Shown one piece after another: positions 33,874 to 43,106 of a DNA stretch of 64,000 bases. The position numbers and the translations under genes are program-made. The DNA is from Robertmurraya siralis (GTDB lineage Bacteria > Bacillota > Bacilli > Bacillales > Cytobacillaceae), in contig NZ_SWLZ01000005.1 in assembly GCF_005502275.1 (NCBI RefSeq), positions 186,001 to 250,000 of the forward strand, given 5' to 3'. The notes beneath the pieces were generated by a model that was not told the DNA's origin, searched no databases, and worked only from the letters and a program-made list of their open reading frames with translations. How positions within the stretch are numbered: the stretch's first letter is position 1; each line of letters begins with the position of its first letter.

Positions 33874-35244
33874 ATGCATACATTTTGGAATAATTTCAAT
33901 GAATATAAGGATCGCGTTGCTGTAGTCGAACAGGTAGGTAAGGCATATACTTACAGTGAATTACAACAGGATATGGAGAGATTGCAAAAGAAAATAAGAG
34001 CCTCTTATAAACAACTAATTCTGATTTTGGCCAAAAACAACTATGAGTATATTGTCTCTTATTTGGCTGTCCTTCAAAATAAAGATGCAGTTATGTTAGT
34101 TAATGCAGATCTGGAGGAAAGCCTTTTACAAACGATTATTGATTCGTATCAGCCGGCATATATAATTGGTGATGTTCATCATGAAGATTATAAGTCAATT
34201 GAAGCTGGTATTTTAAGAAGAAGTGTGGCTCCAGACTATGAGATTTTTCAAGATGTCGCTCTTTTATTAAGTACATCTGGTACTACTGGAAGCTTGAAAT
34301 TTGTGAAATTATCATATGAAAATATTGCTGCTAATGCAAAATCGATATCCGAATATTTACATCTACAAACAGATGACAGAGGCTTGGTTAACCTACCCAT
34401 CCATTATTCGTACGGTATTTCCATCATAAATAGCCACCTTCACGTAGGAGCATCCATTTTATTAACCAATGATAGCATCATTTCGAAAGAATTTTGGAAG
34501 TTTGTTGAAAATGAGAAAGCCACTTCACTGGCAGGGGTGCCTTATACTTATCAAACACTTTTGAGAATTGGTTTTCAAAAAATGGAGCTGCCTCATTTGA
34601 GATACTTTACGCAAGCGGGGGGAAGGTTAAGCGAAAAACTCATTTCCGTTTATGCTGAGTATGCGAGTAGATTTGCTAAAAAATTCTATGTGATGTATGG
34701 TCAAACTGAAGCAGCACCACGGATTAGCTATGTACCTCCAGAAGAGATTCTTAACAAAATAGGAAGCATAGGAAAGGCGATCCCAAATGGAAAGTTAACG
34801 ATTGATGAAGAAACGGGAGAATTAATCTATGAGGGTCCTAATGTGATGCTGGGCTATGCCAAAGATTTTAACGATTTAGCAAGAGGTGATGAGCTACACG
34901 GCAAGCTGCATACGGGAGATATTGCGGAAGTCGATGCAGATGGTTACTTTTACATTAAGGGCCGCATGAAGCGATTTATTAAATTATTTGGGCTACGGTT
35001 AAATTTGGACGAGATCGAAAAGCAGCTTGAAAAAACCTTGCGAAAGGACGTTTTCTGTGTAGGTACGGATGATAAATTATTCGTAGTAACCGATGTGATG
35101 GAATTGAAGGAAGAGATAAAGAGGCTAATGGAAGATTTATATAAGCTACATAGAAGTGCTTTTCAAGTTAAAGTGGTGGAGGATATCCCAAGACTAGCGA
35201 ATGGTAAAGTAAATTATGTAGTGTTAAAGGAAATGATGTTATAG
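33874..35244 (+). CDS. AMP-dependent acyl ligase (ANL superfamily)
   Basis: 456-residue adenylate-forming enzyme. It has the P-loop-like LLLSTSGTTGSLKFVKLSYE, YGQTEAAPRISYVP (A5), TGDIAEVDADGYFYIKGR (A7/A8) and a C-terminal lysine in NGKVNYVVL (A10). It activates a carboxylic acid as acyl-AMP and passes it to a thiol, here plausibly the phosphopantetheine of the neighbouring ACP. It is shorter than long-chain acyl-CoA ligases. AGGTGAG precedes the ATG. It overlaps the LuxE gene by one base. Confidence 0.88.
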   Translation: MHTFWNNFNEYKDRVAVVEQVGKAYTYSELQQDMERLQKKIRASYKQLILILAKNNYEYIVSYLAVLQNKDAVMLVNADLEESLLQTIIDSYQPAYIIGDVHHEDYKSIEAGILRRSVAPDYEIFQDVALLLSTSGTTGSLKFVKLSYENIAANAKSISEYLHLQTDDRGLVNLPIHYSYGISIINSHLHVGASILLTNDSIISKEFWKFVENEKATSLAGVPYTYQTLLRIGFQKMELPHLRYFTQAGGRLSEKLISVYAEYASRFAKKFYVMYGQTEAAPRISYVPPEEILNKIGSIGKAIPNGKLTIDEETGELIYEGPNVMLGYAKDFNDLARGDELHGKLHTGDIAEVDADGYFYIKGRMKRFIKLFGLRLNLDEIEKQLEKTLRKDVFCVGTDDKLFVVTDVMELKEEIKRLMEDLYKLHRSAFQVKVVEDIPRLANGKVNYVVLKEMML

Positions 35245-36314
35245 TGGAACCTTTTATGACGAAAAGTGCTGACAAACAGAATTACTTATTAGCAGAATTA
35301 AATGAGCTGACGAAATTTCATTATAGTCACTGTGAACCATATAAACAAATGCTAAGTAAATCGAATCATGCTTTAGAAGTAACAAACTTAGAGGAGATTC
35401 CTTTCTTGCCAGTTCAACTTTTTAAAATGCTGGCATTGCACTCCATTGAAGAGAACGATATTTTTAAGGTTTTAACATCAAGCGGTACAACAGGTCAGCA
35501 AGTATCCAAAATATATTTAGATAAAGACACAGCTAAGGCACAGACTAAAGCTCTTGTAGAAGTTATGACCCCCTTGCTTGGCAAGAAACGCTTACCAATG
35601 ATTATGATTGACACAAAAAATGTTTTAAAGGACCGAAAATCATTTAGTGCCAGAGGGGCAGGGATTTTAGGATTTTCCAATTTTGGAAGAAGGCATTTTT
35701 ACTTGCTCCATGATGATATGACGATCGATTGGGACGGTTTAAATGAATTTTTGGAACAACACAAGGATGAAAGGGTTCTTCTATTTGGCTTTACATTTAT
35801 GATTTGGCAATATTTTTATCAAGCTGCTTTAAGCAAAGGAATTAAATTAAATTTAAAAGACAGTGTGCTGATTCATGGTGGCGGTTGGAAAAAGTTAAAA
35901 GATCAGTCTGTTAGTAATGAGAGATTTAAGGACATGCTTTTCCAACAATTTGGTATTCAATCGATTCATAATTATTATGGAATGGTCGAGCAAGTCGGCT
36001 CCATTTTTGTAGAATGTCCAAAGGGGCATCTTCATACACCCGTTTATGCAGATGTTATTATAAGAGATCCCCTTTCTTTTCAGCCGCTTCCCTTTGGTGA
36101 ACAAGGATTGATTCAAGTGCTGAGTACTTTACCAAAAAGTTATCCAGGGCACAGTTTGTTGACAGAAGATTTAGGGACCATTCATGGTGAAGATGATTGC
36201 TCATGCGGTTGGAAGGGAAAGTATTTTTCTGTCGCAGGTAGAATACCAAAAGCAGAGCTACGCGGATGTAGTGATACATTCGCTTTCGACAAAAAGGTGG
36301 GGAAGACGATATGA
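35244..36314 (+). CDS. LuxE-like acyl-protein synthetase
   Basis: 356 residues of the LuxE family. SSGTTGQQVSKIYLD is the adenylation loop, and SARGAGILGFSNFG and NYYGMVEQVGSIFVEC follow. In luminous bacteria LuxE activates a fatty acid with ATP and transfers it to LuxC for reduction. Here there is no luciferase. GTG at 35244 overlaps the previous stop, and the 3' end overlaps luxC (ATGA), so LuxE and LuxC are translationally coupled. Confidence 0.9.
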   Translation: MEPFMTKSADKQNYLLAELNELTKFHYSHCEPYKQMLSKSNHALEVTNLEEIPFLPVQLFKMLALHSIEENDIFKVLTSSGTTGQQVSKIYLDKDTAKAQTKALVEVMTPLLGKKRLPMIMIDTKNVLKDRKSFSARGAGILGFSNFGRRHFYLLHDDMTIDWDGLNEFLEQHKDERVLLFGFTFMIWQYFYQAALSKGIKLNLKDSVLIHGGGWKKLKDQSVSNERFKDMLFQQFGIQSIHNYYGMVEQVGSIFVECPKGHLHTPVYADVIIRDPLSFQPLPFGEQGLIQVLSTLPKSYPGHSLLTEDLGTIHGEDDCSCGWKGKYFSVAGRIPKAELRGCSDTFAFDKKVGKTI

Positions 36315-37519
36315 GATTTTATTGGCCAGCTACCTCGGAAAGATGGCAAACCCAGATAGAGTCTGTTATCCAGATGAAGCCACTAAAACCATTTGATCAA
36401 AGAGTGGTTGCTTTTCTGCAATCATTATCAAAAACGATCTTAAAGGATCATACTTATCGAAGATACCCAGAATTAATTACACTCGCCTATTGGTTGAGAA
36501 GGGCACATATCGAGGAAATGAAAGCTTCCTTTTTAAAAAGAGCTGACAATAGACTGTTACGGGCACGGGGAGTTGCATTGCATTTTGCCCCTTCCAATGT
36601 TGATACAATATTTGTTTATTCGTGGGTGCTTTCGATGCTTGCGGGAAATAACAATATATTGCGAGTTTCCGGACGTGAACAGCAGCAAACTGATCTGCTT
36701 ATTGCGGCAATATTAAAAGAGATTGCTCAGTATCCAGAGGTTGCTAGTAGAACTGCAATTGTTACTTATGAACATAATGATGAAATTACCCGTTTTTTAT
36801 CAGAGCGTTGTCATATCAGAATTGTTTGGGGCGGAGATGAGACGGTGCGGAAAATTCGTTCTATACCGCTGGCGCCATTAGCCACTGAGTTGGTTTTTCC
36901 CGATCGTTTTTCGTTGTCTGCCTTTGAGGCAAAGGAAGTCATTAATGCAAATGAGTCCGATATGAAAGAATTTGTTCATCAGTTTTATAATGATGGTTTT
37001 TGGTTTTCGCAAATGGCCTGTTCATCCCCTCGCTTGATCGCATGGATTGGAAGTCCAGATTTAATTGCCCTTGCACAAAAGCGTTTTTGGAACGAATTAA
37101 ATGACCATTTAGATGCTCATCTGGAAGAGCTATCGGCAGCAATGCAGGTGCAGAAATTAACGACAGGTTATTTATTAAGTATTGATAATGAAACGACTTC
37201 TTTTATGCATCAACAGAATTTCACTCGTGTCCAATTGGAAGCTATTAATAGGGAAATGAAAGAAAGGCATTGCGGTGGGGGACTATTTTATGAATTAGAA
37301 TTACCGAAATTAAAGGATTTAAATTCTCTACTTGATGATAAGGATCAGACTTTATCCTATTTTGGTTTTACGCGAGAGGCGTTGATAGATTTTGCAAACG
37401 CTATTGAAAATAGGAGTATTGACCGGATTGTACCTGTAGGACAGTCATTAGCTTTTGGAGGAGTTTGGGATGGCTATGATTTAATGATGCATTTTACTAG
37501 AGAACTTGTTATTAGGTGA
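36311..37519 (+). CDS. LuxC-like acyl-CoA/acyl-protein reductase
   Basis: 402 residues of the LuxC family, which takes an acyl group onto an active-site cysteine and reduces it with NADPH to an aldehyde. The cysteine lies in FSQMACSSPRLIAWIG, matching the LuxC active-site context. Other landmarks are LHFAPSNVDTIFVYSW, NNNILRVSGRE and VPVGQSLAFGGVWDGYDL. It overlaps luxE by 4 bases and is followed five bases later by the PseH-type acetyltransferase. Coupling to nonulosonate genes implies that the aldehyde or its derivative ends up on the glycan. Confidence 0.9.
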   Translation: MRFYWPATSERWQTQIESVIQMKPLKPFDQRVVAFLQSLSKTILKDHTYRRYPELITLAYWLRRAHIEEMKASFLKRADNRLLRARGVALHFAPSNVDTIFVYSWVLSMLAGNNNILRVSGREQQQTDLLIAAILKEIAQYPEVASRTAIVTYEHNDEITRFLSERCHIRIVWGGDETVRKIRSIPLAPLATELVFPDRFSLSAFEAKEVINANESDMKEFVHQFYNDGFWFSQMACSSPRLIAWIGSPDLIALAQKRFWNELNDHLDAHLEELSAAMQVQKLTTGYLLSIDNETTSFMHQQNFTRVQLEAINREMKERHCGGGLFYELELPKLKDLNSLLDDKDQTLSYFGFTREALIDFANAIENRSIDRIVPVGQSLAFGGVWDGYDLMMHFTRELVIR

Positions 37520-37523
37520 TATT

Positions 37524-38057
37524 ATGCAATTTGTTTCTATTAAAGAAGAACATTTAGAATTAATTTTAAATTGGCGGACGAGCGAATTTGTAACGAGGTA
37601 TATGTATACCGACATTGAGTATGATTTAGTAAAACAGAGAAGCTGGTTTGAGTCCATTAAAAAAGATCCTCACAGTTATTATTGGATTATGATCTATAGA
37701 GACGAGCCGATCGGACTTGTTTCCATAACGGATATTCATTCTCGTGATAAGAGAGCTTATTGGAACTTTTATATTGGGAATCCGAAGTTTAGTATGTTAG
37801 GTGGCTTTATCGGTCCGTATGTCTATAATTACGCTTTTAAAACGATGGGATTGAATAAGCTTGTAGGAGAAGTAATGGAAGAAAACGAGGGAGTCAGAAA
37901 GCTTCATTTGAAACAGGGTGCTAGAGAAGTGGGGTATTTTTCAGAACATATTTTTAAATATAACAAATATCATCATGTTTATATATATGAGATGACGAAA
38001 AATATGTGGGATACATGCGGAAGCAAATTCTCTAACTATATTCCAGAAGTACAATAA
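37524..38057 (+). CDS. pseH: PseH-like N-acetyltransferase (GNAT)
   Basis: 177-residue GNAT protein: FVSIKEEHLELILNWRTSEFV at the start, PIGLVSITDIH in the core and VMEENEGVRKLHLKQGAREVG near the acyl-CoA-binding end. PseH N-acetylates the C4 amine of the PseC product to give UDP-6-deoxy-AltdiNAc. ATTAGGTGAT precedes the ATG at 37524. It is placed between the lux-like pair and pseF. If an unusual acyl donor is made by the upstream block, this enzyme is one candidate to use it. Confidence 0.85.
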   Translation: MQFVSIKEEHLELILNWRTSEFVTRYMYTDIEYDLVKQRSWFESIKKDPHSYYWIMIYRDEPIGLVSITDIHSRDKRAYWNFYIGNPKFSMLGGFIGPYVYNYAFKTMGLNKLVGEVMEENEGVRKLHLKQGAREVGYFSEHIFKYNKYHHVYIYEMTKNMWDTCGSKFSNYIPEVQ

Positions 38058-38082
38058 ATTTATTTGATAGGTGTGGCGGCTT

Positions 38083-38808
38083 ATGAAAACAATGGTCATT
38101 ATTCAGGCACGAATGGGTTCTTCCCGATTGCCTGGTAAGATTTTAAAGCCCTTAGGCAAAAAAGATGTTCTTTCATATGTGGTCGAGCGATGTAAAAAAA
38201 TGAACGGAGTGAGTGATGTAGTAGTGGCAACGTCCACCCTTGCACAAGACGATATTGTGGAAGAGTGGTGTAAACAAAAAGATATTGCCTATTTTCGTGG
38301 TTCTGAAGAACATGTCCTTTCTCGTTATGTGCAAGCAGCGGAACGATATAATCCCGATTATGTTATTAGAGTAACCGCTGATTGTCCGTATGTTGATTTT
38401 CAATTAGCATCAGAGATGATTATGAGAATGGAAGAATTTCCGAGTGATTTTATAAAAATTGGAGGAGAATTGCCAAGAGGGTTAGCAGTTGAATTATTCT
38501 CATTTGCTGCACTGAAATATATTGAGAAGCATGGTAAGGAGCAGCGTCATATAGAACATGTAACTTATTATGCGTATGAAAAGCATCATGAGTTTTCGTG
38601 GTCTTATGTAGCTCTACCTCAAGGGCTCAGCCATCCTCATCTTAGAATTACCTTAGACACAGAAGAAGACTATGAACTATGTCAGCAGATTGCTGAGCAT
38701 TTCAAAGGGGATTTACTTGTACCTTCAGTAGAGGTCGTACGTTTTCTTTTAGACCATCCTGAAATTGCGAAAATTAACGCTCATATCGAGCAAAAACCGG
38801 TCGTGTAG
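38083..38808 (+). CDS. pseF: PseF-type cytidylyltransferase (SpsF family)
   Basis: 241 residues. The nucleotidyltransferase start MVIIQARMGSSRLPGKILKPL has the CTP-binding GSSRLPGK motif. VVATSTLAQDD, ADCPYVDF (metal-binding Asp) and LRITLDTEEDYELC follow. It activates the free nonulosonic acid as a CMP-sugar for the Maf transferase. The ATG at 38083 has AGGTGTGG ahead, so the GTG at 38071 is not used here. pseG starts two bases after the stop. Confidence 0.9.
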   Translation: MKTMVIIQARMGSSRLPGKILKPLGKKDVLSYVVERCKKMNGVSDVVVATSTLAQDDIVEEWCKQKDIAYFRGSEEHVLSRYVQAAERYNPDYVIRVTADCPYVDFQLASEMIMRMEEFPSDFIKIGGELPRGLAVELFSFAALKYIEKHGKEQRHIEHVTYYAYEKHHEFSWSYVALPQGLSHPHLRITLDTEEDYELCQQIAEHFKGDLLVPSVEVVRFLLDHPEIAKINAHIEQKPVV

Positions 38809-38810
38809 AG

Positions 38811-39854
38811 ATGAATATTTTTTTTCGCGTAGATGCTTCGTTTACAATAGGAACTGGACATATGATGCGCTGTCTTACCTTGGCCAATTTTTTAAAGGGG
38901 AATGGAGCCAGGGTTACTTTTATTTGTGCTGAGCTAGCTGGTAATATGATCGAGTACGTGAGGTCTTTCGGTTTTGAAGTGATTGCTGTTAGTGGGAAAT
39001 TTGAGTATGATGCTATGCGTACAGTAGCCATATTGAAAGAACAAGAATGTGATCTAGTGATTGTTGATCATTATCAAATAGACGAAAAATGGGAAAGTGT
39101 TTTAAAAAGAAAATTAAGTAAGCTTAAGCTTATGGTGATTGATGATTTGGCGAATCGCAAGCATGATTGCGATCTTCTTTTAGATCAGAATTATCAAGAG
39201 AATTTTGAGAGCAGATACGATGCTTTAGTGCCAAAGCAATGTGAAAAGTTATTGGGACCATCCTATTTACTTCTCAGACCGGAGTTCTATAAAGAAAATA
39301 GGATTCGGACAAATGCTCAGGTTGGCAATATTTTAGTTTTTTACGGTGGCTCTGACCCGACAGGGGAAACGGTGAAGGCGCTGTATGCCCTTAGTCAGTT
39401 AGTGCAGGGGAATGTCCAGGTTCATGTAGTAGTTGGACTATCAAACCTAAAGAAAGATTTAATTGCAAAAATATGTAAGAAATCAGGCTTCCGCTATTAT
39501 GAACAAATCAATTATCTTGCCGACTTAATGAGAGAGTCCGACTTGTCGTTGGGGGCCGGAGGTGTTACGATGTGGGAACGCTGCTATCTTGGGGTGCCTT
39601 CGATTGTGACGATTGTTGCTGAAAACCAACTGGAGTCTACCGTTGCAGCAGCTAAGTATGGAGCAATATGGAGTCTGGGCTGGCATGAAGGTGTAAAAGA
39701 AAGGGAACTTGTCGATATAATAAATAGAGCAATGGAATCCCCTGAGAAATTAAGGGAGCTTTCAGCGAAATCAACATTACTCATGCAAGCAAATCGAAAG
39801 CATGAAATACACCCTGTTGTTAAAGCAATTATGGAGGTTGGAAATGGCGATTAA
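38811..39854 (+). CDS. pseG: PseG UDP-6-deoxy-AltdiNAc hydrolase
   Basis: 347 residues, GT-B-like fold hydrolase (SpsG family). RVDASFTIGTGHMMRCLTLAN is the conserved start, GGSDPTGETVKAL the phosphate loop, and LSLGAGGVTMWERCYLGVPSI the nucleotide-binding end. It removes UDP from the diacetamido sugar, giving the free precursor for PseI. It is tightly packed between pseF and pseI and overlaps pseI by 11 bases. This is the family most specific for pseudaminic rather than legionaminic acid. Confidence 0.92.
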   Translation: MNIFFRVDASFTIGTGHMMRCLTLANFLKGNGARVTFICAELAGNMIEYVRSFGFEVIAVSGKFEYDAMRTVAILKEQECDLVIVDHYQIDEKWESVLKRKLSKLKLMVIDDLANRKHDCDLLLDQNYQENFESRYDALVPKQCEKLLGPSYLLLRPEFYKENRIRTNAQVGNILVFYGGSDPTGETVKALYALSQLVQGNVQVHVVVGLSNLKKDLIAKICKKSGFRYYEQINYLADLMRESDLSLGAGGVTMWERCYLGVPSIVTIVAENQLESTVAAAKYGAIWSLGWHEGVKERELVDIINRAMESPEKLRELSAKSTLLMQANRKHEIHPVVKAIMEVGNGD

Positions 39855-40890
39855 TATTGGAGGGCGTCTCGTAGGTTCTGCACATAAGCCTTTTATTATA
39901 GCGGAAATGTCAGGGAACCATAACCAGTCTTTAGAAAAGGCGTTGCAAATTGTAGAAGCAGCAGCTAAGACTGGGGTTGATGCATTGAAATTGCAGACAT
40001 ATACAGCAGATACTATGACTTTAGATATAAAAGAAGGAGAATTTTATATAGATAACCCGGAAAGTTTATGGAAGGGAACGTCTTACTATGACCTATATAA
40101 AGAAGCCTATACCCCTTGGGAGTGGCATGAACCGATTTTTCGGAGATGTCAGGAGCTAGGACTTATTGCTTTTAGTTCTCCCTTTGATGAGACAGCAGTG
40201 GATTTTCTTGAAGAGCTTAATGTACCATGTTATAAAATTGCATCCTTTGAAAATACGGATATCCCTCTTATTGAAAAGGCAGCTTCTACTGGAAAGCCAC
40301 TCATCATCTCTACAGGAATGGCAACAGTAGCTGAGCTCGATGAATCTATTCGTGCTGCCCGCGCTGCAGGATGCAAAGATATTATCCTGTTAAAATGTAC
40401 GAGTACTTATCCGGCTTCTCCTGAGAATTCGAATCTGTTGACTCTTCCTCACATGAAAGAGTTATTCCAATGTGAGGTTGGTTTATCCGACCATACGATG
40501 GGAATAGGAGTTGGCGTTGCGAGCGTTGTTTTAGGTGCAACTGTGATCGAAAAACATTTCACGACTTCTCGAACTGAAGGTGGAACAGATGCTGCGTTTT
40601 CTATGGAGCCAGAGGAAATGCAAGCACTCGTAGAAGAGACTGAAAAAGCATGGCAAAGTCTTGGTCAAATTAGCTATGGGCCAACAAAAGCGGAGGAGCG
40701 TTCGTTAAAAGATCGCCGTTCATTATACGTTGTCAACGATATAAAAGCGGGTGAAATGTTGACGAAGGACAATATTCGTGCTATCCGACCAGGATTTGGT
40801 CTGCCTCCAAAGCATTACAAAAATGTATTAGGAAAACAGGCGAAAGTAGATGTGAAAAAAGGAACCCCATTATCGTGGGACATTGTATAA
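39844..40890 (+). CDS. pseI: PseI pseudaminic acid synthase (NeuB family)
   Basis: 348 residues. The NeuB barrel has IIAEMSGNHNQSLEKAL, LKLQTYTADTMT, FSSPFDETAVDFL, ISTGMATVAELDE, LKCTSTYPA and LSDHTMGIGVGVAS. The C-terminal SAF (antifreeze-like) domain is about 285-348. It condenses phosphoenolpyruvate with the 6-deoxy-diacetamido sugar to make pseudaminic acid. I use the ATG at 39844 (GGAGGTTG ahead), inside pseG. Confidence 0.93.
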   Translation: MAINIGGRLVGSAHKPFIIAEMSGNHNQSLEKALQIVEAAAKTGVDALKLQTYTADTMTLDIKEGEFYIDNPESLWKGTSYYDLYKEAYTPWEWHEPIFRRCQELGLIAFSSPFDETAVDFLEELNVPCYKIASFENTDIPLIEKAASTGKPLIISTGMATVAELDESIRAARAAGCKDIILLKCTSTYPASPENSNLLTLPHMKELFQCEVGLSDHTMGIGVGVASVVLGATVIEKHFTTSRTEGGTDAAFSMEPEEMQALVEETEKAWQSLGQISYGPTKAEERSLKDRRSLYVVNDIKAGEMLTKDNIRAIRPGFGLPPKHYKNVLGKQAKVDVKKGTPLSWDIV

Positions 40891-40907
40891 AGTAAGGTGG
40901 GACAAAA

Positions 40908-41849
40908 ATGAACGTGTTACTTACTGGTGGAGCTGGATTTATCGGTCGTGCCGTTGCGAAAAAACTACTCTCAGATGGGCATAAAGTTTGGATTTTAGAT
41001 GATTTGTCGAATGGGCGTGAAGAGAATATCGCAGAATTTAAACAGGAACTTGAACAATTCATCATCGGGGATATTAAAGATGAACAGTTGCTGAAAGAGA
41101 TCTTTTCCAAGAACGCTTTTGATATTTGCTATCATCTTGGTGCGTCCATTAATGTCCAAGATTCAATCGATGACCCTCGTACAACTTTTAATAATGATAC
41201 GGTAGGAACCTTTTACATACTGGAACAATGCCGAAAGCATAACGTCAAGGTCGTGTTTATGAGTACATGCATGGTTTATGATCGTTGTTTTGATGAGACA
41301 GGAATTACGGAAAAGCATCCTATTAAACCAGCTTCACCTTATGCTGGTTCGAAGATTGCTGCCGAAAATATGGTATTGTCCTATTATCATGCTTACGGCT
41401 TGCCGACTGTGGTGATACGGCCTTTTAACACATATGGTCCCTTCCAAAAAACAGGAGGCGAAGGTGGTGTTGTCGCCATTTTTATTAAGAAGAAGCTTGC
41501 TGGTGAGAAATTAAGCATTTATGGCGAAGGTACGCAAACAAGAGATCTACTTTTTGTAGATGACTGTGCTGATTTTGTTGTCCAAACTGGTTATTCGGAG
41601 CAGGTGAATGGAGAAATCGTCAATGCAGGCCTTGGCAGAGATATTTCAGTCAATGATTTAGCGAAATTAATTGTTGAAGACTCAGCGAGAATTGAACATG
41701 TGGAGCATATCCATCCTCAAAGTGAAATTCAAAAGCTACTGTGTAACTATGAAAAAGCAAACAAACTTTTAGGATGGCAGCCAAAAGTAAGTCTCGAAGA
41801 GGGATTGCGCCGAACTGAACAATGGATTAAAACGAGTCACCTTATTTAA
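40908..41849 (+). CDS. NAD-dependent sugar epimerase/dehydratase
   Basis: 313-residue extended SDR: VLLTGGAGFIGRAVAKKL (NAD loop), YHLGASINVQDS, STCMVYD, YAGSK (Tyr-x3-Lys), RPFNTYGPFQ and LGWQPKVSLEEGL at the end. It resembles UDP-glucose or UDP-GlcNAc 4-epimerases and 4,6-dehydratases. As it sits directly before pseC, it could make a second nucleotide sugar for the glycan, or be a Pen-like enzyme in a Pen/Pal variant of the pseudaminic pathway. I cannot decide between these from sequence alone. Confidence 0.85.
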   Translation: MNVLLTGGAGFIGRAVAKKLLSDGHKVWILDDLSNGREENIAEFKQELEQFIIGDIKDEQLLKEIFSKNAFDICYHLGASINVQDSIDDPRTTFNNDTVGTFYILEQCRKHNVKVVFMSTCMVYDRCFDETGITEKHPIKPASPYAGSKIAAENMVLSYYHAYGLPTVVIRPFNTYGPFQKTGGEGGVVAIFIKKKLAGEKLSIYGEGTQTRDLLFVDDCADFVVQTGYSEQVNGEIVNAGLGRDISVNDLAKLIVEDSARIEHVEHIHPQSEIQKLLCNYEKANKLLGWQPKVSLEEGLRRTEQWIKTSHLI

Positions 41850-41862
41850 GGGTGACTTTTTT
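41834..41862 (+). terminator. Intra-operon terminator/attenuator before pseC
   Basis: AGTCACC and GGGTGACT arms and a TTTTTT run overlap the last codons of the epimerase gene and end just before the TGGAGGAGA ribosome site of pseC. It may reduce or separate pseC transcription. Confidence 0.6.
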
Positions 41863-41874
41863 GGAGGAGACATT

Positions 41875-43053
41875 ATGACACTTGCTATTTTTGGTGGTCA
41901 ACCAGTGAGAGCCAACTATTTATCCTATGGTCAACAGTGGATTGATGAAGAGGATGTTCGAATCGTTGTCGATACATTGAAGGGAGCGTTTATTACGCAG
42001 GGACCTGCAATCGAACAATTTGAACGTACTGTTGCCGAATATGTTGGCGCAAAGTATGCAGTTGCCTTTTCTAATGGGACAGCAGCTTTGCACGGAGCTT
42101 GTTTTGCAGCCGGAATTGGGAAGGGTGACGAGGTGATTACTTCCCCTATTACATTTGCAGCAAGCAGTAATTGTGTTCTTTATTGTGGAGGAAGACCGGT
42201 ATTTGTTGATATCGATGAACGCACGTACAATATTGATCCAAAAAAAATCAGTAGGGCTATTACTGAAAATACAAAAGCCATTGTTGCTGTTGATTTTACG
42301 GGACAACCTGCAGATATGGACGCTATTAGAGAAATAGCAGCAGAACATAAGCTAGTCGTTATTGAGGATGCGGCTCATTCATTAGGTGCAAGTTACAAAG
42401 GTCAAAAGATAGGAACGCTTGCTGATATGACAATGTTTAGCTTTCACCCAGTCAAACACGTGACAACTGCCGAAGGAGGAATGATTGTCACGAATTCGCA
42501 GGAGTATGCAGAGAAATTAAAACGGTTCCGTTCACATGGGATTACCAACCTTCATTTATCTAAGGATGAAGGCCCTTGGTATTATGAGATGATTGAGTTA
42601 GGCTACAATTATCGTTTGACCGATTTACAGGCATCTCTAGGTGTTTCGCAAATGAAGAAACTGGATTCTTTTATCGAGAGACGAAGAATGATCGTTGCTA
42701 ATTACAACAAAGAATTTTCTAAACTTGACGGTGTGCAAATTCCCTATCAGTTGCAGTCAACGGATTCGAGCTGGCATTTATATATGCTCCAGTTGGATTT
42801 ATCGAAGTTTAAGGCTGGACGAAGAGCTATTTTTGAAGCTCTTCGGGCAGAAAATATCGGTGTACATGTCCACTATCTGCCCGTTTATCACCATCCATAT
42901 TATCAGGGGCTAGGGTATGAAAAAGGTCTTTGTCCGATTGCGGAAGAATGGTACGAATCTGCCATAACGATTCCTCTCTTTCCGAAAATGTCTGATGAAG
43001 ATGTGCAATCAGTTATTGAGGCTGTTCGAAAAGTGATTAATCATTATCAATAA
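41875..43053 (+). CDS. pseC: PseC aminotransferase (DegT/DnrJ family)
   Basis: 392-residue PLP-dependent sugar aminotransferase: YAVAFSNGTAALHGACFAAG (phosphate-binding region), EDAAHSLGASYKG, the PLP lysine in FSFHPVKHVTTAEGGM, NYRLTDLQASLG and VHYLPVYHHPYY. It aminates C4 of the PseB product to UDP-4-amino-4,6-dideoxy-AltNAc. In most pse operons it follows pseB; here it lies at the far end of the island, almost 19 kb from the PseB-like gene. Confidence 0.92.
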   Translation: MTLAIFGGQPVRANYLSYGQQWIDEEDVRIVVDTLKGAFITQGPAIEQFERTVAEYVGAKYAVAFSNGTAALHGACFAAGIGKGDEVITSPITFAASSNCVLYCGGRPVFVDIDERTYNIDPKKISRAITENTKAIVAVDFTGQPADMDAIREIAAEHKLVVIEDAAHSLGASYKGQKIGTLADMTMFSFHPVKHVTTAEGGMIVTNSQEYAEKLKRFRSHGITNLHLSKDEGPWYYEMIELGYNYRLTDLQASLGVSQMKKLDSFIERRRMIVANYNKEFSKLDGVQIPYQLQSTDSSWHLYMLQLDLSKFKAGRRAIFEALRAENIGVHVHYLPVYHHPYYQGLGYEKGLCPIAEEWYESAITIPLFPKMSDEDVQSVIEAVRKVINHYQ

Positions 43054-43106
43054 TAAAAATACCTATTGGTAGACTTGGAAATTTGATTGAGAATAGAGGT
43101 AGCAAT

